A stretch of DNA of 64,000 nt from Desmodesmus armatus (GCA_007449985.2 VIIQ02000051.1:62001-126000), one strand, 5' to 3'; counted from the stretch's first letter, positions 11,537 to 23,420 are shown. The notes: generated by a model from the letters alone, not told the origin. Numbers and translations are program-made.

Positions 11537-14363
11537 TCAACCCCAACGCACGATGGCACCAGCCCATGTGAGGCCCGCGCCGAAGCCAGCCATAGCCACC
11601 ACATCACCCGGCTTGACCTTGCCTTCACGCACGGCCTCATCTAGTGCCAGGGGTATGCTTGCAGCGCTGGTGTTGCCATACTCCGCCAAGTTGCTGACAA
11701 CCTGCTCAGACACCAGCACAGACAGCAGGCAGCACAGGCAACCCAGCATGTGTTGGTTGTGTCCATAGCATAGATTGGTTATTTCGAAAGCAGAGTGATG
11801 GACTTTGCACGATGGCACCAGCCCAAATTCCGCCAAGTCGCTGACAACCTGATCAGACACCAGGCCAGCACGGGCAACAGGCGGCAGACGGCACAGGCAA
11901 CCCAGCATGTGTTGGTTGTTTTCATAGCATGAATTGGCTGTTTCAAAAGCAGAAGAAAGAATGTCGCAAACTGGGCCAAGGGTGGGACGGGTGGACCCAC
12001 ACATTGCCAGCTTACTAATTGTTCACTGTCATCCAGCAACAGTCAGTGTGCAGGACACCTCAGTGCCTTGGCGTCCAGCAGTGTTCTGGGCAACAAACCA
12101 ACCCCTGCATGCTCATCTGTGTCTCCCACCCTCCAACAAGCCTTGCATGCGACAGCACAGGTGTCTCGTGAATGCCTGCTGGGCCTCGTCCCTGCTGAGA
12201 GCTGTCTGCTGCCGTAACTCCCCTCCGCCATGCCGTTGAGTGTGCGCTGAGGATGCTGAGGGAATGCTCACTGATCGACAACCCACTGATCACCCACTCT
12301 GCCCATGCCGTGAAGTATGTGCTGATGACAGCTGAGGATGCCACTGAGTATGCGCTGCTGTAACTACAGCTACTCACCCGCTCCGCCGGAAGGCCCAGGC
12401 GGTTTGCTGCTGCATCAAGGATGCGCTGGTTGGCCTGGTGCATGACCAGCCAGTCGACCTGCTCCTTCTCCAGCCCCGCCTGCTGCAGCGCAGCTTCAAT
12501 CACGGCAGGCACGCTGCGCACGGCAAACTTGAAAACGTCCTGGCCGGCCATGGCAACATTGGCAAAGCTGGCATCCCCACTAGCCTCGGCATCCTGCATA
12601 CAGACAGGCAGGCAACAGGTTCGCGGTCACATTCAGACTGGGTTGGTATATGCGGGCAAGGCGACACACACATGTCAACCAGCATGCACACTACCTCAAG
12701 ATATTGATGTAAGGGCTGAGCAGCCTTTGACAAACACTGGCGCTGCAATGCAAGCTTGCGTTGATTCTGCTGCAAGCGCTGCAGATCCATTCCGTCAGCC
12801 TTAGGGGCCCGCCGCTACTGCAGCAGGTGCACTTCCGCTGCACGTGCTGTACCAGACAGCTGTCAGCCATGTTCAAAAGTCAGTCACCTGGAATGGCTTC
12901 CCACCGCAGCCGCTGTACATGGCGTGCAGTGACTTCTGCCCATTGCCGTCGCTGTGCATGTCAACACCCAACAGGCTGCAGGGCTGCCCATCCGGAGCTG
13001 CTGACAGCAGCACTGCGCCGCAGCCATCACCAAACAGAATGCAAGTACCTGCGCATGGAGTCAGCACACCGGCAAACAGTCAATTGTCAGCAAGACGTGC
13101 ATGCGCTGGGCACTCCAACTCCAGCAGCTGCAGTGTACATGCAGGATGGGTGCAATCCGCCTAGCAATTTGCGTCCATTGCTCGCTAGCGGGTGGCCTAC
13201 TTGAGCTGTGTGGGGGCCTGAATCAATTTGGAAGTTCCTTTATTTGTTTCAGACCCACCTCTATCCCTCCAGTCCACCAGCCTGCTCATGGCGTCAGCAC
13301 CAATCACCAGCACATGCTTGGCCATGCCTGTCCGGATGTACTGCGCTGCTGTCACCATAGCCAGCACAAAGCCACTGCAGGCAGCTGTGAGGTCGAATGC
13401 CACTGCATTCTTGGCGCCAATTGCTGCTTGGACCTGCAGGAAAATGGGAGCAGCGCCAGCACAGCATGATACAACACACGTCACTACAACAACCAAGCAC
13501 AGAGTGGAAGAGCAACCAGCACAGTGGTGGGGCCCCTGGGTTAGTGCTGCTGCTTTCAGCTTGCTTCTCCAAGCAACAACAAGCAAAGCAATCAGTGCAG
13601 CCACAGCCACATCTCACTGCGAAGTGACAACCCACTTCTAATTGTCAGCAGTTCTGCTGCTGGGGTAGGTGTGCTGTCAGACCACCTTGCGGCCAAAGAA
13701 GGCTGTCACCACCAGGCTTCAGTCCATCACGTTTAACGTGCGCAGCTGCTGCTCACCCAGCATTGCACCCGAACTGCTCAACCTTGCAGTAGTGCTGAAA
13801 GCACCCACTGAGCTCAGCTAGTTCAGCAGTTGCAGTCCCCCACGCACCTGGCATGCGCTGCCAAAGGCGTCATCTGGTGTACTGGTGGCCATCACCACGA
13901 TGCCCACATCTTCTGCTGATACGCCTGCCATTTCAAGTGCTTTCCGGCACGCTGCTGCTGCATGTCCCGACATGTTCTCTCCCTCTGCCAGTACGTGCCT
14001 GCGCCTGATGCCAGTGCGTGAGGCAATCCAATCATCGCTTGTTTCGACAAACTTCTCCAAGTCTGCGTTGCTGAGGACGGTGGCGGGTGCAGAGGAGCCA
14101 ACACCGACCAACTTGCAGCCGGTGAGAGTTGCTGCTGCTGCACACTGCAGCTGATGCCGGGCCCTGTGTTGCGTGGTGCTGCTGCCACTGAGATACTTAG
14201 GTGCTGCCGAGGACCTGGGGAGGGAACCAGTGCTGAAGCACTGACGCCTGGGCAACAACATCTGTTGGCACTGCATGCTTGATCTGCCCTGCAGAAGAAA
14301 CTGATGGGTAACGCCGGCAGGCGGTGATGCAGCCCACAGACGATCAAAATGCTGTGATAACAC
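11537..14363 (-). CDS. KAS3: 3-oxoacyl-[acyl-carrier-protein] synthase III (KASIII), plastid-targeted
   Basis: Five exons join in phase: 14363-13848, 13433-13259, 13048-12888, 12593-12378, 11701-11537, giving about 410 residues. KASIII condenses acetyl-CoA with malonyl-ACP and starts fatty-acid synthesis in the plastid. The catalytic Cys lies in DLTAACSGF (exon 2), His in VMHQANQRI (exon 4) and Asn in [16 protein letters not shown] (exon 5), so the Cys-His-Asn triad is complete. [15 protein letters not shown] and the C-terminus [17 protein letters not shown] are also typical. The first about 80 residues are Ser/Arg/Gln-rich and poor in acidic residues, fitting a chloroplast transit peptide before [16 protein letters not shown]. 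Internal Met at 14274 is an alternative start. Intron 4 contains a decayed partial copy of exon 5 (see separate entry). Confidence 0.93.
11810..11960 (-). pseudogene. Decayed duplicate of KASIII exon 5 and its flanking intron
   Basis: Plus-strand sequence 11826-11960 repeats 11679-11801 with scattered changes, including the acceptor CAG and the first codons of exon 5 (VVSDLAEF against VVSNLAEY in the real exon). At 11810-11825 the copy switches directly to the 16 bases that encode the end of exon 5 (11551-11566), so about 110 bp of exon interior is missing. The copy lies upstream of the real exon in gene order, and its acceptor could compete in splicing. Confidence 0.8.
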
Positions 14364-14851
14364 AAGAGGACGTGTGATTTACAGCATTGCCCGCCACGAT
14401 CGACCAGTCAATCCCCAAAGTCCACCACCAGGCTCGAGGCTTGATATATATCGTAAGGATCAGCCGGATGACACCCTAAGATTAGCGATGCATAATTGCT
14501 CGGCAATGCTGGCAATGAGCCTGCAATACCTGGTGTTATGGGGGAAACGCCCGCAAGATAGCAACATGTGTATCAGCTATCATGTATGAAGTTTTCGCAT
14601 TCGTCGATCGTATCAATGTATATAATAGGCATGTGGGGACGCTCGCCAGCCTGGCAGTAGCAACAATGCTGCTGTTTCCACCCCCTGCCCTGCTCTGCAG
14701 CGGCTACAGGTGCGGCTGTGTCAGCTAGAGTTGATACACACCGTAGCAAAGCACCTTGCCATAGCAGCTGGTTTGGCATGGTCTGTCGCAAAAAGGCTGT
14801 TGCTTTGCTACAGCCACTGCTGACCCTACATTGTTGCTGTGTTGCCCTCAG
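14364..14851. promoter_or_regulatory. Divergent intergenic region with a TATATAATA box
   Basis: This region separates KASIII (minus) from the uncharacterised plus-strand gene. A TATA-like element TATATAATA occurs at about 14618-14626 on the plus strand; it could serve the plus-strand gene. The true start of that gene is not resolved and may lie inside this stretch (for example the frame at 14718). Confidence 0.4.
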
Positions 14852-14941
14852 GTGGCTTCAATTGCCCTGCAACGCCTTATTCAATATGCATCACAGCTGC
14901 AAGCGGCCTGCAACAGCACAGGAAGCTCAGCTGTCTTCAGT

Positions 14942-14984
<43 letters not shown>

Positions 14985-17900
14985 CGCAGCACCAGTACCA
15001 GCGCGCGGCGAACCAGCAGCAACATGACCGCGTGTGTACCGCGGCAGGTCCAACGGTGCACCTGCTTCCTGCCTCTCTGCACAGCTTCTCAAAGCTGTGG
15101 CCATCACAGCAGCTGCTGCACGTTCAACAGAGACAGCAGTTGAGCCACCACCAGCGTGGCGCATGGCAGCAGCGGGAGCAGCAGCAGTGGCTGCAGCACG
15201 GGCTGCAGCAATCCTCTCGCTGCTACCACAAAGCTACCCATGCTGCACGTGCTCTAACCACCAGGCTGCTGCAGCAGCGCACTTGGCAGGTAGGCCGAGT
15301 GACTCTCAAGAGCCCGGGTGAACTCCAGCCATTCCCCCGGTAGCAGTAATTGGTTGCTGAATTTGGAGGTTGTGGGGGAGGGTGGAGGGGCGGGGTTTTG
15401 TAACTTGGACCTTGATGACCTGGCCGTTCATATGACAGAATAATTAGTAGTTCTGTGCATTACTAGAACGATGTGGTGGGCAGCATTTGTGAATGTTGCC
15501 TGGGGTTCAGAAATCGTGCCAGGCTGTCAGTCAGGTGGCCAGGTCTAGGCTCTAGCTCTCCACCCACTGAACAAGCATCGCAGCTGACCGCAGAACCTGC
15601 AATGGTACCCATCCTGGGCCTTTGCAGTGTCTACTGGTGGCATGCACGTATGCAGGTCCAGATGGAGTACTAGGAAAGCTAAATCTTTTGTCAACGAGTC
15701 GCAACCCAACACATGATATTGACAGGAGCATGCCTTGCTGTGGCTGCTTGTGTGCTGGGGCTGTCCTGCAGGACCTGCGGCTGCTGTTTGATGCATCAGG
15801 CGGAGGCGGCCGCCTAAACCCCATACAGCTGTGCGCCCTGCTGCAACACACAGCCAAGCTGGCTCCGGCTCCGGAGCTGCTTACTGCTGCTGAGCGACAG
15901 CAGCTGGGCAGTTTTGCGAGCGAGGTGAGCTCTCGTTGCTGCTGCTGGTCCTGCTGTGGCTGCTATGGCTGCTGGGTGTCACAGCGAGAAGCGATGAAAG
16001 CTGCAAAGCCACAAACTGGTGCTCAGTCAGTTGCGCATTTTTAGCGCACAGGGTTCATCTGCCACCAGGACGTGTGTTTGTGCGGGCTGGACACTCCTGT
16101 ATCCAATAGTGTCTCTCACTTTGTGTTGATGTCATTTTGCAGCTGACGGCGGCTTGTATGCAGAGGCTGCAGCGGCTGGATGCAGTTGGCTTGGCTACCC
16201 TCGTCAGCAAAGCGCACAAGCTGGGCTGCACACTGCCGCTGCTGCAACAACAGCAGCCGCAGCAGCCGCAGCAGCCGCAGCAGCCGCAGCAGCCGCAGCT
16301 TGAAACCATGCCTGCACCAGTGCCAGCTGACACAAACCCAGGACTGGACAGCAGCTATGTCGCAGCAGATAGTAGCGCCACCGCCCAAGCCACTAGCTAC
16401 CAGCAGCAGCAGCTTCCCCTGGGCTATGTGCAGCTGCTGCAAGCTTCCACCAAGCAAGTGGCCTTTGCAGATGGACACACAGCTGGCATGCTCTTGGCTG
16501 CACTCGCGCTCCTGCAGCAGCAGCAGCAGCTCGCGCAACAGGACCTACAGCAGCAGCAGCTGGCACCCTGCGTACTGCAGGAGCAGCTGGTGCTCTGGCT
16601 GGGCTTCACAGCTGCTCTGTCAAAGCGGCTGCAGGAGTGTGCTGCTGTGCATCAGCTGTCAAACCAGGACGCCAGCAAGCTGTGCTCCTGTGTCAGCCGG
16701 TTGGCGGGAACCCTGGCGCGTCAGCGCACAGCAGCTGTGGCGGCGCTAGGCGGCCGGGGAACCTCACTGCATGGGGTCCAGCAGCAGTGGCAGCGGCAGC
16801 AGGAGGCGGAAGTACATGAAAGCTTGCAGGAAGGGTGCGGCTCAGGGCCTGATGACAGTGATGCCATCACAGCAGCAGTGCCGGATCATGAGCTGCAGCA
16901 GCTGCAGGTGCAGGAGAGCCAGCTGCAACAGCTGCAGCTGCATTACAGCCAGTTGCAGCAGCAGCTACGTGCGCTGGTCTCTCTTGCCGCCCAGCAGGTG
17001 GAGTTTGGCTTGCAGGAAACTCAGCTGCAGCATCTCAACCATGCAGAAGGTCCGAGCAGCAGCTTGTCAGATGTGAGCAGGGTTTTATCTGCCGTCGCTA
17101 AGACCTGGGCTTGGCCGGGGTGGGATGCTGTGCTGGGGCTGCTACAGCAGTACAGCAGGGAGGTCGTGGCCATGCAGGGCGCGGCAGCAGCACTAACCAA
17201 GCAGCAGCCTAGGAGGAAGGGCAGCAAGGGGCAGCAGCCGGGGTTGGTCCCTGGGTTACCGCTGGCCCTGTTAGGTGCTGGATGGCACAACAGCGGTGCT
17301 GCAGCGGGTCAGGAGGCCGGGGAAGCAGCGCAGGCCTTGACTGCTGTCCGGGAGTCGCTGGCACCTACAGTTTGGGCTGCAGGACGCCTGTCCGAGCAGC
17401 AGCTGCAGCATTGTAGACCTCAGCACAAGCAGGAGCAGTGGGTGCGGTTAGAGGTGCAGCACCATTTGCAGCTCTGGCACACCCTGCTGCCTGTTCTGGC
17501 TGGGTGCCAGCAGCATCTGAGCTGGCTGGGCCCGCTGCAGTTGGTGCAGCTAGCAGCAGGCCTGGGGAAGCTTGTGCACAGCAGCAGGACGCTCGTGGAA
17601 CTACAGCTTCAAGCTGGTGGTGGTGGTGCTGTTGTTGTTGCCGGTAACGTATCAGGCAGCCCCAGCACAGCAGCAGTTGAGGTCGATGGTCCCCATGCGC
17701 CTGGCGATGCGGTCAGCACAGCACGAGCACAGCAGCTAGGCGCAACTGGCACCGCTGCTGCAGGTCAGACAGCCTGGGGTGCAGGACCGAAGCTGTCGGC
17801 AGCGTCGTCAGCCTCCCATGCATCAGCCAGTCCTGCAGGTGGTTGTGCTGGTGCTGAGCAGCATGTGCAGGAGCTAGCCGGTGTGCTGAGCGGGCCTGTG

Positions 17901-18062
17901 CTGCATGGGTTGCTGCAGCAGCACCTGCGGAGGGTTGAGGCTGTATTGCCGCTGCTGCTGGTGCAGCACCGGCTGCAAATTGCAGCAGCGTACGGGCAGC
18001 TGGGCGTGCAACTGCCTAGGGGTATGGCTGCTGTGTTTGGGCGCGATGCTGCACAGCGCTAG
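14852..18062 (+). CDS. Uncharacterised Gln/Ala/Leu-rich protein with possible helical repeats
   Basis: Two exons are clear: 15772-15924 (51 codons) and 16143-18062 (phase 0, stop TAG at 18060). An upstream exon probably begins at 14852 after a CAG acceptor (VASIALQRLIQYASQLQAAC), followed by a poly-Gln tract at 14946-14985. Its end and the true start are unresolved. The protein has short Leu-rich helices of the form LNPIQLCALLQHTAKL and LDAVGLATLVSKAHKLG. These resemble, by eye, the degenerate helical repeats of algal OPR/FASTK-like organelle RNA-binding proteins, which commonly carry Gln-rich spacers. No RAP domain or catalytic motif is seen. The C-terminus is HLRRVEAVLPLLLVQHRLQI and onward. 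The function is unknown; the OPR-like idea is weak inference. Confidence 0.6.
14946..14990. repeat. (CAG)n tract
   Basis: An almost pure CAG run of about 12 units reads as Gln, Ser or Ala depending on frame. It lies in the 5' part of the uncharacterised plus-strand gene. Confidence 0.85.
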
Positions 18063-18220
18063 CAGGAGTAGATGGGTGGTGCCAGTTGCTGTTGTGTGTG
18101 GTGAGAGTGTGTCAGTGAGGGTTGTCTGAGCAAGGTGGTAAGCTGGGGCTGTGGTACAGGGTCAGCACGGCTGTGGCAGACCCTTGAGCATCTTCTGTCA
18201 GTTGCCCATTGTTGCATCTG

Positions 18221-18225
18221 TGTAA
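18221..18225 (+). terminator. Candidate TGTAA polyadenylation signal
   Basis: TGTAA lies about 160 nt after the stop codon at 18062. TGTAA is the usual polyadenylation signal of volvocine algae; the assignment is by position only. Confidence 0.35.
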
Positions 18226-19863
18226 CTTCAGCATTACGGCAGCAAAGCCAACAGAGAAAGAGGAAGTCTGGCACAGAAGGCACAGGGCAGCCCCGTTCGT
18301 CCTTTGTCACCTCCCCCAAACCTCCCTCGCGCTCACACTGACTGTGTTGGTGCTGGCAGAATCTCGCGCGCATGGATCTGGATGCTGTTGCAGTGACGTG
18401 CAGTGCTATATGCACTGACAAATACATGCATTGAGATATGCACTGCAAGTTGTGGACCTGGCGCAAGGTGTGTGAAAGCAATGGAGTGCACGTGGCATCG
18501 GATTGCAACCCCAACCTGATTGGGGCACATGCAAGGATGAGGTACGGTCCTGGGTGTATTGGGGCTGTGCCTGCTCGATGCTACCCACACCGCAGGATCC
18601 CGAGTCATCTCAAAACCGGATTCCTTCTGTTGAACACGCCAGTCAGACCCAGGCGCTCTGCTGGTCAGTCAGCGCTGCTGTGTGCACTGCTGCTACCCTA
18701 CTGCTGCCACGACTGCTGCCGCACAGGTGCAGCTGCCCAGGCTTCTTGATGAGTCGAAGATGGGATTTACGGACTGCACTGGACCGTTTGGCGTGAAATC
18801 GGGCCGAATCACTGCAACACAAGGCTTGATCACAGCACAGCCTTGCTGCTTGGAAGCCCAGTAACTTCAATACACATGGAATCCACGCTACTTGTTACAC
18901 ATAGCACATGATACTTCTACTGCAACGTCTGAGAATGTCTAAAGGCTTTGAAGCTTAACACACACTTGATCTTCAGACCAATTCGCACCTTTGCTCTGCT
19001 GCTGAGAGACCACCCACCATTCCGTTGGTTGACAGGATGATGATTGTAAAGTATTTCAGCACCGAAAGTCGCACGGTCCTGGAGGGGCCTGGTGTCCTAC
19101 GTGGCAGGCTGCTGCTAGTAGCCTGAGCACAGCAGCTGAGCATATGGCAGCACCCGTTCACGGCCTGTGCCCGCTGTAGCCAATGCATACTTACCTGAAC
19201 CACGCACGGGGGTGATCATGAAGGCCCCCTGCGCAGGTCGGACTGCTTGCATTGCACTCAGCTTGCGGCCGGTCTGTAACATCACTACGGTGGTGTTAGG
19301 GTTTTTATTTTTGGTCGCTGGGGACCCGCGTTCGCGCGACCCCGGTCACATATCAAAACAATGACTCTTCCCATCATCCCCCCCCATCATCACCCCCTCA
19401 CCCTTCCTCAAACATCACTTCTCACCATGACCCAAACATCTTCCCCCCCCCCTCCATCTCACCATTGCACACCCTCCTGGAACCCTTTCAAATCCTTGAC
19501 TGCACCAAATGATGACATCTTGTTGCTCCTGCATGTGCAACACACCCACCACCTCATCACACCCTCACACTTATGCTGTCAGCCCCTACACACCTGACAC
19601 TAGTGCCCTGCGCTCTGAAGAAATTATACACCCTGGTGCCTTCCTGGCTCCCACCTCAAGACAGGTGACCCCACCTAGCTGTCACACAGTTGCAATGGGA
19701 CTCTTATCAACACTATTTTTTTCACCACAAAGGCCAACACACCATTGGATTGGTCAGAAGATGCAGGACGATGGGGTGAGGGGGGTGGGGCGGGGGGCAC
19801 ACGTTTTGCCTTATTCTGTCCAGCATTACAGCCAACACGAGTGTGCATGCGATGGTCCCACTT

Positions 19864-19941
19864 TGTTGCGAAGTAGGAGCAACACCAGTCACGGACTCGG
19901 AGAAGTCGCGTGTGGTAACGTGTTGTGCCCTATCCAAGGGG
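19864..19941 (+). repeat. Dispersed repeat, copy 1 of 78-bp module
   Basis: This 78-bp segment matches 21434-21511 with a single substitution. It ends at AAGGGG, where the other copy continues into a further shared module (21504-21596) but this one switches to an ACTC-containing sequence. Confidence 0.9.
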
Positions 19942-19986
19942 CTCACTCACTCACTCATTGTTCGTTACATTGAGATCCCCGAAAGA
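19941..19986 (+). repeat. ACTC-rich repeat, copy 1
   Basis: The block from the (CTCA)n run through ATTGTTCGTTACATTGAGAT and on to CCCCGAAAGA is repeated at about 20917-20960, and its last part again at 21115-21130. It looks like a module of a dispersed element. Confidence 0.8.
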
Positions 19987-20916
19987 CCCAGCCCACACCA
20001 TGTAAGCTCAGGGACCCAAACCATGTCCCTCCAATGCAACTTAAGGCGCCACCTCCTTCTCAAGAGCAGCGAACCACCTGCAACACACAAGGTTAGGCAA
20101 CATGCAAACATGTACAAGGCATAAAGCGTCTGAATGCGCGGCCATTGAAGCACATGGGGCCTGCTGCGCAGCCAAGCATGCAGTGACACGCTGTCCCAAC
20201 AAGCGAACAACCATGGCAAGCAAGGCACCTGCTCCCGGTGCTGCTGCTGGGGGAACAGAAAAGTTCAAAACACGAGCGTGGGAACAAGAGACCAGCACGT
20301 GGCACAGACGCCCGCACTGGCCGAACCACTGCAACTGTGCACTGACCAGGCAGGCTGCTCCACACTGCTGCTGTTGATGCTGCCAAGCCTTCCTCCAGCT
20401 CCAGCACCAGTTCCAGCGCTGCAAAAAGCAGAAGCCCCCTCTGGCGGACTACCAGCTGGTTCGCAAACCTGTCACTGGCCCTATCCCGGGCTTGGTCAAC
20501 TGCCCCCACACCACTGCTGCTGACTGCTGCTGCTGCTGTCCAGCCACTGACCAACACTGAGGAACCGAGTACAGCCAACAGCTACTGCAACGTAAAACAA
20601 ATCAGACGCACAATACAATGGCCCTTACACATGCTCATCGCGCGGCCTGCCAGGCAGCACCTAAACACGCGATGACAGTAGCCAGTCCGGGCAGCGCAAC
20701 AAGAGGCTCCGCCCGCCCTGCCAGGCCCACAATTGAACTAATCCATTACCAACAACCGAAACAAGCACACCAGCGGCGCAAACGCACCGCCTTGGATGGA
20801 CCTTCCGCAGAAGGATCCACCCATGCCTTCCCGGTGGTGTGGAGCCTTTTTACGCCGTGCTCAGGGCCAAGGAGTCAGTCAGTCAGTCAGTGTTCGTTAC
20901 AAAGACCCAAGGGGCC

Positions 20917-20970
20917 CTCACTCACTCACTCATTGTTCGTTACATTGAGATCCCCGAAAGAAGAAGAAGG
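20917..20970 (+). repeat. ACTC-rich repeat, copy 2, followed by (GAA)n
   Basis: Same module as 19941-19986, here followed by GAAGAAGAAG and the sequence GGGTTACAGGGCGACAC. That same GAA/GTTACA combination recurs at about 21128-21160 and, diverged, at 22112-22142. Confidence 0.8.
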
Positions 20971-21169
20971 GGTTACAGGGCGACACACGCAGCTACGCTG
21001 CAACGACACCCAGCATCGGAAGGGAACCAAAGTCCTTTGCAGGACCTACAAGGACGGGAACAGACAGCACGGAAAGGAGAGAACCCGCCACCATAGATGT
21101 CTGCAGAGGAGACTGAGATCCCCGAAAGAAGAAGAAGAAGAAGGGGTTACAGGGCGACACAAGACCCAG

Positions 21170-21261
21170 CCAAGGGGTTACAAGTACAACCCTGATGGAA
21201 TCATGCGGATATTAGGCTAATACATGTCCCCGCAGCATCCGGTAGCCTTTTGCTCACAACA
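21170..21261 (+). repeat. Dispersed repeat, 92-bp tail module, copy 1
   Basis: Nearly identical to 21504-21596. The two copies flank the tRNA-like sequence at 21282-21350, so the arrangement is tail, tRNA-like head, body, tail. Confidence 0.9.
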
Positions 21262-21281
21262 TGTGGTAGCGGAGAACAGGC

Positions 21282-21596
21282 GAGGCCTTAGCGCACTCTT
21301 AGAGCGCCTGGCCTGCGACCCTGGCATATCAGGATCGAATCCCAGCAAAGGCGATCGACCGAAACAACCAAAGCGATCTCGAGTGGGTCTCGCGTATGGC
21401 CGTCGAGACGCCGGCCGTTGTAGGTGGGCGGCGTGTTGCGAAGTAGGAGCAACACCAGTCACGGACTTGGAGAAGTCGCGTGTGGTAACGTGTTGTGCCC
21501 TATCCAAGGGGTTACAAGTACAACCCTGATGGAATCATGCGGATATGTAGGCTAATACATGTCCCCGCAGCATCCGGTAGCCTTTTGCTCACAACA
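21282..21596 (+). mobile_element. Candidate tRNA-derived SINE
   Basis: An A-box-like TAGCGCACTCTTAGAGCGC at 21289-21307 (with a GCGC/GCGC D-arm pairing) and a B-box-like GGATCGAATCC at 21332-21342 start 43 nt apart, which is normal tRNA spacing. The acceptor and anticodon stems do not pair well, so this is not a functional tRNA gene. The unit continues through a body into the repeated modules at 21434-21511 and 21504-21596, other copies of which lie at 19864 and 21170. A tRNA-like head with internal Pol III promoter boxes joined to a repeated tail is the structure of a SINE. No target-site duplication was established. Confidence 0.55.
21434..21596 (+). repeat. Dispersed repeat, combined copy (78-bp and tail modules)
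   Basis: This is the most complete copy of the repeat. Its first part matches 19864-19941 and its second part matches 21170-21261. It forms the 3' part of the proposed SINE. Confidence 0.9.
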
Positions 21597-22707
21597 CACT
21601 TGCTGGTCCTGCAACTGCATGTACCACATGCATGCTGTGCTGTTTGCACCCTCAACCCTAATCAAGCTGATGATGCGTCAGGATTGTATTAGCTCGACCC
21701 GCCACCACGATCTAGTGCAGCTGCTGATGTTCAGCAAGGCTGCAGTGCAGCTTGTGTTTGACCTGGTCAAAGTGACAATCTACTTGGCAACACAGCAGCT
21801 GCACACAGAGAAAGCGCACATGAACAGTGAACATTGAAAGAACAAGCGAGCCTACTGAGGACGCCGCGCCTGCAGGCAAGGTCACTATGGCTTTGAGAGC
21901 TGCTATGGCCAGCCCAAAGCACCTCTGTGTGGGCCACACAGTAGCGGGGTAAAAGCGGCAGCTGGGAAGCTACCACCTAGCTTCTATAGAAGCTGTAGCT
22001 GGTCCGCATGCTGTCAGGCGTGCATGGCAGCATGAGAAAGGGAGCAACCACTGGTTGCATGTGGCACATGCAGACATGTTGCAAGCTCACAACACGGCTG
22101 GCCAAACCCCCAGTAGAAGAAGAAGAAGTGTTACACGGCAAATAAGCAACTACGTTGCAGCGGGCCGCAGGAACAAAGGGGAGGGTGCAGCACTGCTGAG
22201 CAGACACGACAAAGGGACTGTTACGAACCCCACTTCAAAAATGCTCAAAAGCAGCAAACGCCAAATTTGACACCCCTGACTGGGCGAACTGTACGTGCTG
22301 AGGGCACAGCACATCAGCATGTAGGTGTGAGAGGCCGCTGGCGGCACCTCCCAAGCAGCCAACCAAAAGCACGACTGGAGGAACGGTGGCCGATATTGCT
22401 TGTAAAGCCCTTCAGGCTGCGACGAATGGGACGAAAAGAGGCAAGCCACATGCTGCACCCCAAGGCCACTTTGCAGTGGCCGGCAACACCACATGAGCAA
22501 GCCAGAACAAAACCCACAGTAGCAGCAGAAGGGGCAACCCATCAGCAAGCACCAGCCACCGAGTGTGGCAACTTCTGGCAGGTGCACAAACTGAGCTCTG
22601 GGGCTTCCAAACAGCGCACACATGAGGTCCACGACAACACGACAACTGCAACTACCACGGTAGGGCTGCGACAACCTCCAGCACTCCAGCTCCCCAACAC
22701 CTGCAGA

Positions 22708-22709
<2 letters not shown>

Positions 22710-22742
<33 letters not shown>
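22710..22742. repeat. (CTG)n tract
   Basis: About ten CTG units in intergenic DNA. They generate the apparent poly-Leu, poly-Gln and poly-Ala frames seen on both strands here. Confidence 0.85.
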
Positions 22743-22745
<3 letters not shown>

Positions 22746-23227
22746 AGCAGCTGCTTGCTGCCGTTGCTGCTACAATGGCCACAGAGTGTCCACAGCGGAC
22801 TAGCCAGGGCCAACCAGGCATTATAGCAGTGCCAGTAGCTGTTTGCTGCGTCTGTTGGTGCTGCTGGCAGCGCTGTTGCAACCACTGCCAAACTGCTGCG
22901 CTGTCGCTGCTCGGCCGAGGCAGACTTGCCAAGTTGGACGGGCTGACAGGGCCAAACAAGCCTCGGGAGCGGCTTGAATCCAAAACACCAGTGCAGAGAC
23001 AAGGAGCTCAACAACACAAGTGCTGAACAACTTGTACAAGCATGCCAGAAATCCTTACACTAGACACTGCCTAGTGCGCACACATGTGCCACATGTGTGC
23101 GCAAGGCCATGAAGCAGCTCAGAAGCTGGATCCTGGCTTCAAATCCGCTAATCCGTATGCTGTATGTATGAACAAGTTGAACTTGCACACATGCTGCACT
23201 CCTGCTCATCAAGCAGCGATCGCGGCT

Positions 23228-23420
23228 GACCAAATGCAGTGCAGTGACAAAGCGTGGCAAGCAAGCCAAGTGCAGTCACTGGCCGTGACAATGCCTGCAG
23301 GCGAGCAAGTCAAATGCAGTGCAGTGACAAAGCCTGAAGGCCCGGAAACCAAATGCAGTGCAGAGACAAAAGCCTGACGAGCAAGCCAGATGCAGTGCAT
23401 CGACAAAGCCTGCAGGCAAG
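23228..23420. repeat. Degenerate minisatellite around ATGCAGTGCAGTGACAAAGC
   Basis: Four to five diverged copies of a unit of about 45-75 bp share ATGCAGTGCA, GACAAAGC and AGCAAGC motifs. Confidence 0.7.

Noticed and set aside
20093..20578. Minus-strand frame of 161 codons and a neat terminal exon reading WFAALEKEVAP-stop at about 20050-20085
   Set aside because: The short exon-like end is suggestive, but no consistent upstream exon or family could be found, and the area overlaps dispersed repeats.
21282..21353. Functional tRNA gene
   Set aside because: A-box and B-box spacing fits, but the acceptor stem does not pair, the anticodon stem is mismatched and the T54 position is A. It is better explained as a SINE head.
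22150..22983. 277-codon minus-strand open frame with a poly-Gln run
   Set aside because: No domain is recognisable, several other frames are equally open, and the Gln run comes from a CTG tract. It may be real, but it cannot be supported from sequence alone.
23228..23420. CRISPR-like array of repeats
   Set aside because: The repeats are diverged and irregularly spaced, the genome is clearly eukaryotic and no cas genes are present; it is a degenerate minisatellite.
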